Source: Pegea sp. RAD2-039
Lineage: Eukaryota > Chordata > Thaliacea > Salpida > Salpidae
Direction: 5' to 3'
NCBI GenBank assembly: GCA_034620365.1
Contig: JAQGEQ010000255.1
Span: forward strand, 496,001-560,000
DNA: 64,000 nt
Below, in pieces: positions 34,206-46,113 of the stretch. Numbering within the stretch: position 1 is the stretch's first letter; every line of letters begins with the position of its first letter. A model generated the notes under the pieces. The model saw only the letters and a list, made by a program, of their open reading frames with translations, did not search any database and was not told the origin of the DNA. The position numbers were made by a program, and so were the translations under genes.

Positions 34206-35261
34206 TTTGTAAGAACTTTTCGACTATCAAGTTAATAATGATTTATTTTATTAACAAACCTTCTTCACAGTAGTCAAGAGTGTTGAGAATTCTGTTATTT
34301 CAAGAACTTTCACTGATAACTAGCTTCGATTATCTAAACCAACTAAAAAGTAACTTTTATCAATTACACATCTTGTCCTTGGTGGTTAAAAGTACTGACA
34401 CGTTTCTTAGAATCCTCACAAGTTTTGTGTTTGATGTTTGAATCAGTTTTCTTCAGCTTCTAGCATCTTCAAATACATAAACTATACAACAAATAATAGC
34501 GCAATAATGATTACTTATACCTAAGCTAAACCTTAGGCTAGTGGTGAGCGTGCTTCTGACTATAGTAGTTAGAGAACCTTGAATTTAACTTTTCTTTGAA
34601 CGTTGTAATTAAACTTATTTCAATTTTGATGTCACTGAAAGTTTGCTGATTGGTTCAACTACTATTTTAAATTTTTGGTAGGTTGCTATAATTACGTAAC
34701 AGCATCTTTAAAGACGCGGAAATCGTGTCTGGCAGTCTTCATCTTATCTCTTTATTAACCAGAGGAATCTTACATCTATTATTCAGTAAGAACTTTTGAA
34801 ACTGAAAGTAGTTTGCCTAGAAAAAAGACTTATCCAAATTCTAAACTTTCGATTTCAGCGATTTTGGAGGAAGACTTTTGTGATGCTCCTTTACCTGATG
34901 CTTAAATAACTAGGAAAGAACGGAAGAAGATTAATATGATGATTTGTTGAAAGCTCATTAAAAGTCAGTTGAATTTGTTTTTAACTAAATTGAAATCAAA
35001 TTTTATTAAGTTTTTGTCACGATATATTTGTATTGGTTGAAAATTTAACTTTTAAAAATAAACTTCATTATTACTTGATCAAAATAAATAAAATCGTAAT
35101 AAAGCAAAAGTTAACTAATGGAAAAAAATCTGGTTCCTGAAGATACAAGTTTTATGTAATAACCAGAATTGAACGAGAACGGTCATGATAAGTTAGATGC
35201 AAAAGTGTTTTCTAAAACAGAGAAAAATACAATTAGAAAATAACTAAAATTTTGTTTACAG

Positions 35262-35438
35262 TTTCCTGTTTTCATTGATGCTGGGTTTTCTGTCATTGAG
35301 TTGTATGCGGAGTAGAGAACAACCATTGGAGGGATCATCTTCAATATCTTCCAATTTGCTGGTAAAATGGGCTTTAATTATATTCTCAAATGTCTTCCAT
35401 CACCCACAAAATTAGAGTCTAACCTCATCCGAAGATGA
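35262..35438 (+). pseudogene. Exon-like segment 4, unit U3
   Basis: Same 58-codon layout with the same internal TAG as U1; reads GIIFNIFQFAGKMGFNYIL, then LPSPTKLESNLIRR. Acceptor kept. Confidence 0.3.
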
Positions 35439-35687
35439 AACCAAATGATTCGTCTTCATTTCTGGTTCTCGATCCTAACTACATGATCTCTGATTTCATC
35501 AGATCCATAGCTAGTGATTGATAGAATTCACATTTGTTTTAAAGACGTTTCATCGTCAAGATATAAATAATCAGTTGATCAACAACCTAATCACATTTAC
35601 TAATCTTCACAATAATGATAAAACTCTCTAAAATCTGCAGATAAATTCTCTTTACTTTCAAAAACTTCATTAAAATTTACATTTCAG

Positions 35688-35771
35688 TTTTCTACAAACA
35701 TACAAACTCATCGAGTGGTTGAAGAACGGGAAGTACTTTTTGTTGTGATCGCTCATTTCTTTTATGAGTAG
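35688..35771 (+). pseudogene. Exon-like segment 5, unit U3
   Basis: FSTNIQTHRVVEERE, then a Gly-to-Ser-type change, LFVVIAHFFYE and the same TAG. Acceptor kept. Confidence 0.3.
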
Positions 35772-36122
35772 GACACATGATCAAGAAACTTATCATATGT
35801 ATCTTTTGATGTAAAGATGGAAATGGGAGTGTGAAGTTACATGTGAGGAAATATTTGTAGTTTAATCTAATATTTGTTTTGTAAAAGTCTTAGTCATAAC
35901 CAAGACATTTTTCAAAGTTATCTCCTTACTAAAGCTGACATAAGGCTACTTCTAGCCACAACCAGCTGTTTACTTGAAAAAGCTTTATATAAATAGTTAT
36001 TATCACTTTAATTTATTCAATTTATATAATTTATTCCATGCACGAGTTGTTTTGTCGCTATTGAAGCTTAATGTAGATACTGCCTAGCAACGATTAAGAT
36101 AATTTCTTTTTGGTGTACCTAG

Positions 36123-36292
36123 TATAAGACAACAGTTATTAGAGAATGAAATATTAAAATTGATAAAAACTCTTAACCTTGCAGTGATACTAGAAGGGAT
36201 GTCTGGTGGAGCAACCAATACTTCAGGATTAACAGAAGTTTGAAGCTGCAGAAGAAGTAGTAAATTCAATGGAACCAAATAGAGAAGACTGA
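36123..36292 (+). pseudogene. Exon-like segment 6, unit U3
   Basis: Same layout and acceptor; IRQQLLENEILKLIKTLN then LAVILEGMSGGATNTSG, and after the frame change FEAAEEVVNSMEPNRED. Confidence 0.38.
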
Positions 36293-37024
36293 GTAGTTGA
36301 GCGTCATCAGCTCTTCAAATCATCGATCGTCGTCGTACAAAAACTAAACGATGCCGTTAGGTGAATGACCTTTAGTGACCCCACAACACGTCACATCACT
36401 GATCACCATGTGCAGCTAACCGTGAAGAGATGATGAATGATTATTAAACTTTCCATTTATGCGATTTTTATTTCTAAATTTTTAAGATGTTTTATTTAAT
36501 AAGCGAATAAAGGTTTGAAAATTAATAAAAAAGTGTTATGTAAAATCCACCAGAAATTTATGAAACGCCATTTTATCAACTGTTTTTTCCAAAACTTTAT
36601 GATATCCACAATTTTTGAAATTGATCTACAAATAAAAGCAGTTAGTTTGAAAATAACCTTAGAGTTGTTTAAGATCTCCATTATGTAGATCTTGGGTGCT
36701 AGATCTCTCAGGCTAATTGTGACAAAGCCACTAGATGTAAACCTGAGACAAATATAAATTTAAATAAAATTTTTGTGAAAAAAATACTTCACTAGATGAA
36801 TATCGTCAACCTTGCTTAGTAGCTTAAATAGCAAAATAAAATTTTAAAATTGATGTCTACTCAATTGTTTACTTTCTAGTACAATGTCAATGAAGTCTAT
36901 AGTAGTTCATTCTACTTTGTATAATCAACAAATCTGATACTTATGTATGTAGAAAGTATGACAGCAAACTAGTACCTCATAACTTCTTTAAAGGTTGAAA
37001 GTAATTAAAGTTGACCATTGTAAG

Positions 37025-37108
37025 ATGACACAGAAAGTAACTGTATCTCTTTTGAGGGAACAGTTTCAGAAACACGAATTTCTTTTGCTATCCAACCATT
37101 CATTCTAA
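37025..37108 (+). CDS. 27-codon + strand frame, unit U3
   Basis: MTQKVTVSLLREQFQKHEF then LLLSNHSF. Same length and stop as U1, with several amino-acid changes. Confidence 0.28.
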   Translation: MTQKVTVSLLREQFQKHEFLLLSNHSF

Positions 37109-38435
37109 AAACATTATTATCTAATCAACAGAATTTTAATGTGTCATTAGTAACTTTATAACCAGGAAGATAAAACTATTTTTCTTTTTGGCTTTCTTCA
37201 TTAGATCTAAGAAAAATTGAAGTGTGACGAATTTACCTTTAGGGTTTTTATGTATAAGTAGATTGAAATTGAATTCATCTGTTGTTATTTTCAACAATCA
37301 CAAAGGAATGAGATTGATCAGTAATCTTATGAACTGACTGCTTTGTCCTCTAAGATCTTCATCGTCGGGTTCAAATCCCTCCATGATATCAGAAGTTTAG
37401 AAAACTGCGCAATATAAAATGATAAATTTTTACAAGATTTGTAAACTAATATCAATTCTAAAAGTCTTAATTAAAACATAAAATTGCTAGTACGTTTTAC
37501 AAGAAGGATCTCCAATCTGTAGATATCAGGCTTCATCTATTTTAAGTTTGAAGATTGATAAGACAAAAAAAAATAGTAAGATTTATATTATTTAATAAAT
37601 ATATAAAATCTTGCAACTATTTATGATTTAGAAAACTTTTAGGAAAACTCAAAGGTTGAAATTAAATCTCTAAAAGTTGCATTGGTAGCTTCCTGGTATT
37701 TTTCACTTTTTTATTTGGGAAAAAATATGTAAGTTTTTACTGTGATTACTTTAACAGGTAAAGTCGCTCAGCATTTTGAAGATTTAAAGTATGATTAATA
37801 TCTCAAGTTTTTCGTAAAAAATGATTACTAGTCGATATCACATAGACTTAAAATTTTTTTATGATTTCATTTCATAATCTTTTGACTTTACTAGGGTATG
37901 GTCGACTTTAGACTTAAGCTTTTTTACAATAAGTTTGCATTTTTTGACTTTGAAATTTTCAGTTTTACTTTTTTATAGTTACTTATTCAAATCAGGGAAT
38001 AGCTTAAAATAGAAGTAGAATCTGTAATTATCTAAACTATAAGATATTTGAAGTAATATTTGAATTTTTTAGATTTTCAGGATTATTTGTAGGACTTTTG
38101 ACAGTTTAATTTCTTACCAGAAGCTTGAAGAAACTTTTGAATCATGGTGAAAACCCGAAGTTCAGCAGAAAAGTAACTAATTATTAATATTTTATTTTTA
38201 AATATCCGTTTTTTATTTTACTAAACTTTTTTTTCATGTGTTTTAGTGGTAAATTCAAATTTCACGATAATTTGAGACAAAATTAAGACTTTAGTATCTA
38301 GGACACAATGTTTATTGTATAATTATGAAAATGAGTCCAAATAATTTAAAAAAAAATGCAATTGTTTAACTTATAAATTAATTTGTCAAATATATCCTTT
38401 TTGATAAGCAATATGATGCAGAATTTCGCCTGGAT

Positions 38436-39026
38436 TCAGTCCTCATCTAATGAGAACAAACATGGATACAACTTATTCTCATTGTAAGGAAGAACAACTT
38501 TTTGTACTGATCTGAGATCAAGATTTTTGGGTTCGGGGATAGTAGCGACTTGAATATTTGCAATTTGAGGAGCAAGTGACGCTTTAAATTGGATCGGTTG
38601 ATCTACATCACTTTCACTGTTACATCCAACTTGAAGATATTCATTTTCTTTTTTTCTTCTCTTCTTTGGATTTGGTTCTTGAGAAATTTTCACTGCTCGA
38701 CTGACGACGGTGGTTGGGTTGATCAGTTTGGTTTTTCTTCATTTGGTGTTGATTGCTAAAAAAATAAAAAAAAATAAAAGTTTGTAATAACGAATGTTGA
38801 AAATCGAATTTTGAATTTGACTTACTTTAGGGGATTTACCCGAATGTGATTAAAATAAAGTCTCATAGCCAGAGTTCTTAGATCGAAGATTGACCGGCAG
38901 TTGATGTTTTTTAGTGTTTCTAAACTTCATTGTTGATGAAGCAGCAAAAGACATCATTGGGTTAGAGGAGCTCAGAGACAATAAAGCATCGATCGCGTCG
39001 CATTCTTTTTCATTTAGATGAAACAT
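38436..39026 (-). pseudogene. Two-exon gene remnant, unit U3
   Basis: ATG at 39026; exon 1 39026-38826, intron 38825-38756 (70 bp), exon 2 to TGA 38436-38438. Glu59 of exon 1 is TAA, the A run at the start of exon 2 has five A's (early TGA), and the rest of exon 2 is open from ISQEPNPKKRRKKENEYLQ to LFSLDED, with changes such as IQVATIPEPKN. Confidence 0.48.
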
Positions 39027-39036
39027 GTTGCTGCTT

Positions 39037-39094
39037 CACGTGTTTGTTTTAAAGTATGTAGGTAATGTCTACTAAAAAGAAAATCATGACGTCA
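39037..39094 (-). promoter_or_regulatory. E-box and CRE upstream of the minus-strand gene, unit U3
   Basis: Same arrangement; TGACGTCA at 39087-39094. Confidence 0.43.
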
Positions 39095-39727
39095 TACATC
39101 GAAAGTAGAAGCGAGAAAAAATCCAAATTACAACCAGCCTCATAAACATGAAACAATCATGCTTCAGTTACGCACAAAACATTTGTTAAGATCATTTAAG
39201 CACGTTGAAACAATATTTTTATTATGTAAAAAAAATTACTTTTAATCTAAAAATGCATTCTCTTAGATAGATACTCAAAAGCAAACTTAAATTTTCTGTT
39301 GCTTTAAATAGTAAAACAAGAATATTACTTAAAACATAACAAGTAAAAACAGTAGCAGCCAAGTTTAGCTAACTTCACTCACTCTTTTTCAACAGCATTG
39401 AATATCCAAAAAGTTATTTAGTCTGTTATAAGCAAAAAGATAACATACACAACCTTACATTCAGAAAACCTAATACTGTGCTATAGCTTAAACTACAGAT
39501 ACTATTTTCTTATAATAAACTTCAAGTTGTTTCAAAAGTTATTTAAAGATAACTGTTTAGATTTAAATTATTTGTGTTCATATAAACAAATAATAATTTA
39601 AATATTGTTTTACAGAATGTCACAAATATTTCTATTATACATTTTTGGTACTGATTATTTAGTATTATCGTTTTGTATTTGTTACATTTGCTATATATGA
39701 AATGAAGTATTAATAAATGCTATAATT

Positions 39728-39934
39728 TCATGTAAATGTTGCATTTAATATTTGTTTATTAACTTCTTCAGTATTAAAGTGTACATGATTCTTATACCTT
39801 CTATTCAAATGTTTTAGTACATTTTCACTAATGTTTGCCCTTGTGTATGTAAACATTTGTCCACTTATTATCATGAATTCTGTAAAAAGATGATTGATAC
39901 TTCTGTTTTTGTATTGTATAATTTTTTGCGTCAA
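39728..39934 (-). CDS. 68-codon minus frame, unit U3
   Basis: Same frame as in U2 with few changes (ISENVLKHLN, end ATFT). Confidence 0.3.
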   Translation of the reverse strand: MTQKIIQYKNRSINHLFTEFMIISGQMFTYTRANISENVLKHLNRRYKNHVHFNTEEVNKQILNATFT

Positions 39935-40034
39935 ATGGTTTCTATATTTCTATGTCACAAATAAAAACAAAAAAAACATTCTATTTTTTTAAGAACTAGT
40001 AAGAGTTTTTATTATTGAAATTATTGTACTAACT

Positions 40035-40202
40035 ATGCAAAATCTTCATTGCAAAGTTTTTACAAAATATAAGCTTGGAAATTGTATAAACTTAATGCCT
40101 ACAAATTATCGTTTATTAAATAAAGATATAACACGTGCAGAAATACTTTCAGTTTGTTGTGTTTGCTGCTCAGAAATACTACCCTGCAACTTAAAACAGT
40201 AG
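40035..40202 (+). CDS. 55-residue C-x2-C frame, unit U3, first pair lost
   Basis: MQNLHCKVFTKYKLGNC start: the second Cys of the first pair is Phe. It also has a gained Cys near the end (EILPCNLKQ). Same length and stop. The loss argues against zinc binding in this copy. Confidence 0.3.
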   Translation: MQNLHCKVFTKYKLGNCINLMPTNYRLLNKDITRAEILSVCCVCCSEILPCNLKQ

Positions 40203-40670
40203 CATCAAAGATATAAAATTCAAGATGAATATATAACTTCTCCCTATTATGAGCCACCTGCTTGAAATTGTACCTATTATACACCAAAATATCTCTTTTA
40301 AAGTTTCAAGTTTATTTTTTGAGTTCCATAAGTTTCAAGGTATAAACAAATAATTGTACATTCGGTCATATTAGTTTAGGTACTTAAGAAAATTGCTGCC
40401 TTGCTCATAATCTTTATGTTTAATCTGTGAGTAGTTTTAAAGGTTCATGATTAAAAACTGACCTCAACCCCTTTTAAAATATCTATCGTATCGTGAGATT
40501 ACATTATTGGTGCTACTTTAATTTTCAGAGCTAAGCTATCTAGCGTCAAAACCAAAAGTATCAGAAAGTGCAAGTTTTTTCTATCGATTGAATTTATGAA
40601 ATGAGCTACAAGTGTTCACTCAAATCTGTATTTAATGGTGAAATCTCACATGGTTGCAAAAACAAAAATG

Positions 40671-40682
40671 ATCAAAAATTCA
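40671..40682. other. Deletion junction 1 in U4
   Basis: Sequence matching U3 up to about 28447 joins sequence matching U3 from about 31380, with a few shared A/T bases at the join and no long filler. Confidence 0.75.
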
Positions 40683-43334
40683 CGTGGATTTTTTGATGTG
40701 TTGAAACCATACCGCAGTTCATGATTTTATTCTTATCTAACCTTCCTACAATGTTATAAAAATTTACATTCTTTTTATGTAGAAAGATAACTAAAATTGG
40801 TTCTGATAATAGCAAAATAGATTCACAAAATTGTTATTTGTTTAGTATATAGATAACTTAGCAAAATTTTATAAATTATTTGTTTTTTAGTTGAAGATGA
40901 ATTAAAAAGAATCATAATCAAAAATATATTCTATTTAATCTATTTAATTATCATTTACTGAAAGAATTGCAAAAATATTTTGGAAAAAGTTAAATGTTTA
41001 ATACCTTTAATTGAATTGAATTTTAAATGTTAGTTTTAATAAAAATGATTTTCAAATTGACAATTTTAAGATATGTTTCATTACATGAACCTTTTTGACG
41101 TTCTCATTATGAAACATTCTTTATTATTTATTTTGTAAAAATTTGATAATAACTTAAATAGAAAGTTTTAATGAAATATAGTTTTCTGAATTCACTGCAA
41201 TCTTGCAATTCCATAAATGAGTTTTATTTGCTTACAACCATTTTTGTAGCTGCTTACCGTTTGTTTTCACGTGACAATTTATTTTTAGATTATTATCTGA
41301 AGATCGAACTTTAAATCTCTTCAAAATCAAGGTTAACATTTAGTAAACTTTAAAAAAGATTTTGATAATTGAAAAAAGTTTTATTAAAACAAATTCATTG
41401 TTAATAAATTAATAAGGAAATTTCCTATTAGAACTGCAAGTTTTTTATTATTTTGAAATGTCTTTTATTTTATTTCTTTTATTTTTTGTTGTATTTTTAT
41501 CCATACTTATGATAACATTAAAATTTCATGAAAACTTATTTATGAATTATTTTGATGTTCAAATTTATATAATAAGTTTTATGTACAACTAAATTTATAT
41601 GTCTTATAGAGAAGTAAAGGTATTTAAGGATTTTTGTAGCTTGTAAATAAAAGGTTTTAAAGTATATTTTAATAGAATTATTTCTCCATCACAACAGAAA
41701 TTTTGAATTTTATAATTTACTTGTTCATAAGAGTGGAATTTTTTATATTTTTGTTTATTTTCTTTATTCACTTAAATAATATTGAACTATTCTCATAATA
41801 TTTTTAAATAATTAATTAAATAAATATGTTTTATATTATAAAGTTATATAGCATTAGATTAAAATAATTTTCCTTTTCATAGCAATTGACTTATTATATT
41901 TAAACTAATTTTTTCTGTCTAAATAATTCATCAAATTATTTATAATTTTTGTATTTGGTAACTTCTTTTTCTAGCCCTAAGAAACTGTTTTTTATCTGAA
42001 TGTAAGAAATACTCTAACTCACAGCAAATTATAGATTTGGTTTTATGTTTCATATTGTTGGATGTCATTTTAACTAAATTTAAAATAAGGCATTTGATAT
42101 CAGCAAATAGAATGCCAAGATTTTTTTAAGATTAGTTGTAACTTGAATTGCAATATATGACTAAAAACATTTTACTATTATTTAAATTATCAAAGAATAT
42201 AATCATAATAAAATTATGAAGTTTTTTATGTTTAATCTGATTGTTTTTAAACAGCTAAATTTAATAAAAATTTTAATAAAAATGAGATGAACTTCAAACC
42301 TTACAAACTTCATCTGATACTGGATCAAAACATTAAAAGGTTTGTGATTTTTTATTTAATGTCTAAATATAATTTAGATATTATAAAACAATCTTTTTTT
42401 AATTACTTAATTTATCTATAAAACAATTAGTTTTTATTATATTTGTGTGAAATTATGTTGTTCTCTGTTCTATATAAAGATTGTATATTTTGTTATATTG
42501 CAACCATGCATTAAACAATTAAATAAATTATTAATATAGTGTAAGCACAAATATTAATTATGATAATTATGAGACTTCAGAATTACATTTAGAATGATTT
42601 GTTATTCTCTAGTATTTTAAACACATATATATCATAAATTTATAACATAATGTTGTTGAATTATATTCTGACCATATTTAATCATTAACTTTCATCTCAA
42701 CAATTAACTTTAGATTGTTAAGAAATACTTTTATTAAAAAAGCTAATATAAAAATTAATGAAAATTTTGGTGAAAAAAATCCCAGAGATTATATTAAGTT
42801 TAGAAAATGCGAAAGTTAGTTGTGTGAATTATAAAATTATTTGTCTAAAAATAAGAATAGCTGATATAATCAATCCTTCTATAGGCTTGATGTATTAATA
42901 AATTATAGAACTTTAAATTGACTTAACGGTTAGTTTATATATTTAATTATTCATCAAATCCAACTCTTCCAAACTTATACCTTATATCGCTTTTTTAATA
43001 ATAATTAAAATAAATTGATTGAAACTTAATTATAATCAATTATCAGATGTGTGGTATTACTTAAAGAAAACCTTCTCCATTAGAGGAAAGCAACTGCTCA
43101 AGCATTTGATAGATTATAGAAGAAAAAGGATTCTAATCATTGATTATATGAAGTAAACCTCTGTGCATCTTGTAAGAATCAAAACACAATAACTTATAGC
43201 AAAATTGTTTTATTTGCACTAAGTAACTACAGTTAAGAGAATCAAATTATACTTCAGGTAAAGTTGTTGTTACTCATATTTGTGACCTATATTAAAAGTT
43301 ATTGGTTGAGTTTTCAATAAGACCTTTTGTGCAG

Positions 43335-43490
43335 GTTGTTCAAAAGTGTTGGGGAGACTCATCGGACTTGCACATAGACTTTTACGTTTTTATCGACCAA
43401 CAAGACATCGTTACAAATAACATTTCTTTAAAACAACCTTGGTGTCCATGGTTAAAGATGCTGAATATTTTTATTGTTCTGTCATTTTGA
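43335..43490 (+). CDS. Exon-like segment 1, open copy in unit U4
   Basis: The only copy open from the acceptor (TTGTGCAG ending at 43334) to TGA 43488-43490, 51 codons. It begins VVQKCWGDSSDLHIDFYVF and continues IDQQDIVTNN, LKQPWCPWLKMLN, then a hydrophobic end IFIVLSF. Where U1, U3 and U5 share a block with a stop (SSY-stop-YIDF), U4 has SSDLHIDF through about six clustered substitutions. Either U4 keeps the functional ancestral sequence or it received it from another copy. No domain recognised; possibly a fragment of a larger secreted or membrane protein. Confidence 0.4.
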   Translation, partial: VVQKCWGDSSDLHIDFYVFIDQQDIVTNNISLKQPWCPWLKMLNIFIVLSF

Positions 43491-44582
43491 TTTGTAAGAA
43501 CTTTTCGACTATCAAGTTAATAATGATTTATTTTATTAACAAACCTTCTTCACAGTAGTCAAGAGTGTTGAGAATTCTGTTATTTCAAGAACTTTCACTG
43601 ATAACTAGCTTCGATTATCTAAACCAACTAAAAAGTAACTTTTCTTAATTAACATCTTGTCCTTGGTGGTTAAAAGTACTGACACGTTTCTTAGAATCCT
43701 CACAAGTTTTGTGTTTGATGTTTGAATCAGTTCTCTTCAGCTTCTAGTATCTTCAAATACATAAACTATACAACAAATAATAGCGCAATAATGATTACTT
43801 ATACCTAAGCTAAACCTTGGGCTAGTGGTGAACGTGCTTCTGACTATAGTAGTTCTAGAACCTTGAATTTAACTTTTCTTTGAACGTTGTAATTAAACTT
43901 ATTTCAATTTTGATGTCACTGAAAGTTTGCTGATTGGTTCAACAACTATTTTAAATTTTTGCAGGTTGCTATAATTACGTAACAGCAATCTTTAAAGACG
44001 TGGAAATCGTGTCTGGCAGTCTTCATCTTATCTCTTTATTAACCAGAGAAATCTTACATCCATTATTCAGTAAGAACTTTTGAAACTGAAAGTAGTTTGC
44101 CTAGAAAAAGAATTATCCAAATTCTAAACATTCGATTTCAGTGATTTTGGAGGAAGATTTTTGTGATGCTCCTTTACCTGATTCTTAAATAACTAGGGAA
44201 GGAACAGAAGAAGATTAATATGATGATTTGTTGAAAGCTCAGTAAAAGTCAGTTTAATTTGTTTTTAACTAAATTGAAATCAAATTTTTTAAGTTTTTGT
44301 CACGATATATTTTTATTGGTTGAAAAATTAACTTCTAAAAATAAACTTCATTATTACTTGATCAAAATAAATAAAATCGTAATAAAGCAAAAGTTAACTA
44401 ATGGAAGAAAATCTGTTTCCTGAAGATACAAGTTTTATGTAATAACCAGAATTGACCGAGAACGGTCATGATAAGTTAGATGCAAAAGTGTTTTCAAAAA
44501 CAGAGAAAAATACAATTAGAAAATAACTAAAATTTTGTTTACAGTTTCCTGTTTTCATTGATGCTGGTTTTCTGTCATTGAG

Positions 44583-44592
44583 TTGATGCACA
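44583..44592. other. Deletion junction 2 in U4
   Basis: About 0.28 kb lost between two GTTGAT words (U3 near 35294 and 35573), leaving one. This fits a short-homology deletion. Confidence 0.7.
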
Positions 44593-44697
44593 ACCTAATC
44601 ACATTTACTAATCTTCACAATAATGATAAAACTCTCTAAAATCTGCAGATAAATTCTCTTTACTTTCAAAAACTTCATTAAAATTTTTACATTTCAG

Positions 44698-44781
44698 TTT
44701 TCTACAAACATACAAACTCATCGAGTGGTTGAAGAACGGGAAGGACTTTTTGTTGTGATCGCTCATTTCTTTTATGAGTAG
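44698..44781 (+). pseudogene. Exon-like segment 5, unit U4
   Basis: Same reading as U3 (THRVVEEREGLFVVIAHFFYE without the Ser change), acceptor with an extra T run, same terminal TAG. Confidence 0.3.
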
Positions 44782-45130
44782 GACACATGATCAAGAAACT
44801 TATCATATGTATCTTTTGATGTAAAGATGGAAATGGGAGTGTGAAGTTACATGTGAGGAAACATTTGTAGTTTAATCTAATATTTGTTTTGTAAGTCTTA
44901 GTCATAACCCAGACATTTTTCAAAGTTATCTCCTTACTAAAGCTGACATAAGGATACTTCTAGCCACAAGCAGCTGTTTACTTGAAAAAGCTTTATATAA
45001 ATAGTTATTATCACTTTAATTTATTCAATTTATATAATTTATTCCATGCACGAATTGTTTTGTCGCTATTGGAGCTTAATATAGATACTGCCTAGCAACG
45101 ATTAAGATAATTTCTTTTTGGTGTATCTAG

Positions 45131-45300
45131 TATAAGGCAACAGTTATTAGAGAATGAAATATTAAAATTGATAAAAACTCTTAACCATGCAGTGATACTA
45201 GAAGGGATGTCTGGTGGAGCAACCAATACTTCAGGATTAACAGAAGTTTGAAGCTGCAGAAGAAGCAGTAAATTCAATGGAACCAAATAGAGAAGACTGA
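45131..45300 (+). pseudogene. Exon-like segment 6, unit U4
   Basis: Same layout; acceptor GTGTATCTAG. Reads as U1 with FEAAEEAVNSMEPNRED at the end. Confidence 0.38.
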
Positions 45301-46029
45301 GTAGTTGTGCGTCATCAGCTCTTCAAATCATCGATCGTCGTCGTACAAAAACTAAACGATTCCGTTAGGTGAATGACCTTTAGTGACCCCACAACACGTC
45401 ACATCACTGATCACCATGTGCAGCTAACCGTGAAGAGATGATGAATGATTATTAAACTTTCCATTTATGTGATTTCCTTTCTAAATTTTTAAGATGTTTT
45501 ATTTAATAAGCAATAAAGGCTTGAAAATTACTAAAAAGTGTTATGTAAAATCCGCCAGAAATTTATGAAACGCCATTTTATCAACTGTTTTTTCCAAAAC
45601 TTTAAGATATCCACAATTTTTGAAATTGATTTACAAATAAAAGCAGTTAGTTTGAAAATAACCTTAGAGTTGTTTAAGATCTCCATTATGTAGATCTTGG
45701 GGGCTAGATCTCTCAGGCTAATTGTGGCAAAGACACTAGATATAAACCTGAGACAAATATAAATTTAAATAAAATTTTTGTGAAAAAAATACTTTAATAG
45801 ATGAATATCGTCAACCTTGTTTAGTAGCTTAAATAGCAAAATAAAATTTTAAAATTGATGTCTACTCAATTGTTTACTTTCTAGTACAATGTCAATGAAG
45901 TCTATAGTAGTTCATTCTACTTTGTATAATCAACAAATCTGATACTTATGTATGTAGAAAGTATGACAGCAAACTAGTACCTCATAACTTCTTTAAAGGT
46001 TGAAACTAAGTAAAGTTGACCATTGTAAG

Positions 46030-46113
46030 ATGACACAGAAAGCAACTGTATCCGTTTGGAGTAGGTTGGTTGAGGAACACAAATTTTCTTTACCACTTCC
46101 TCATTCTAGATAA
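46030..46113 (+). CDS. 27-codon + strand frame, divergent version in unit U4
   Basis: MTQKATVSVWSRLVEEHKF then SLPLPHSR. The first 24 bases equal the other copies, then about 60 bases differ at roughly a third of positions, after which identity returns abruptly. Length 27 codons is nevertheless preserved and the pattern x-L-V-x-x-H-x-F-x-L is kept, as expected for a related gene copy rather than random decay. Confidence 0.35.
   Translation: MTQKATVSVWSRLVEEHKFSLPLPHSR

Larger units (their letters stand above)
28037..40261 (+). repeat. Tandem unit U3, full length (12,225 bp)
   Basis: Complete unit. Landmarks: LINE fragment 29021-29990, CRE 30426-30433, + strand exon train 34051-37108, minus-strand gene remnant 38436-39026, minus 68-codon frame 39728-39934, C-x2-C frame 40035-40202. 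It is the best companion to U1 for reconstructing the unit's layout. Confidence 0.93.

Noticed and set aside
37340-37385. tRNA-like T-arm or box B word GGGTTCAAATCCC in U3
   Set aside because: The flanking bases do not form acceptor, D or anticodon stems, the T stem has only three good pairs, and U1 and U4 lack the exact word.
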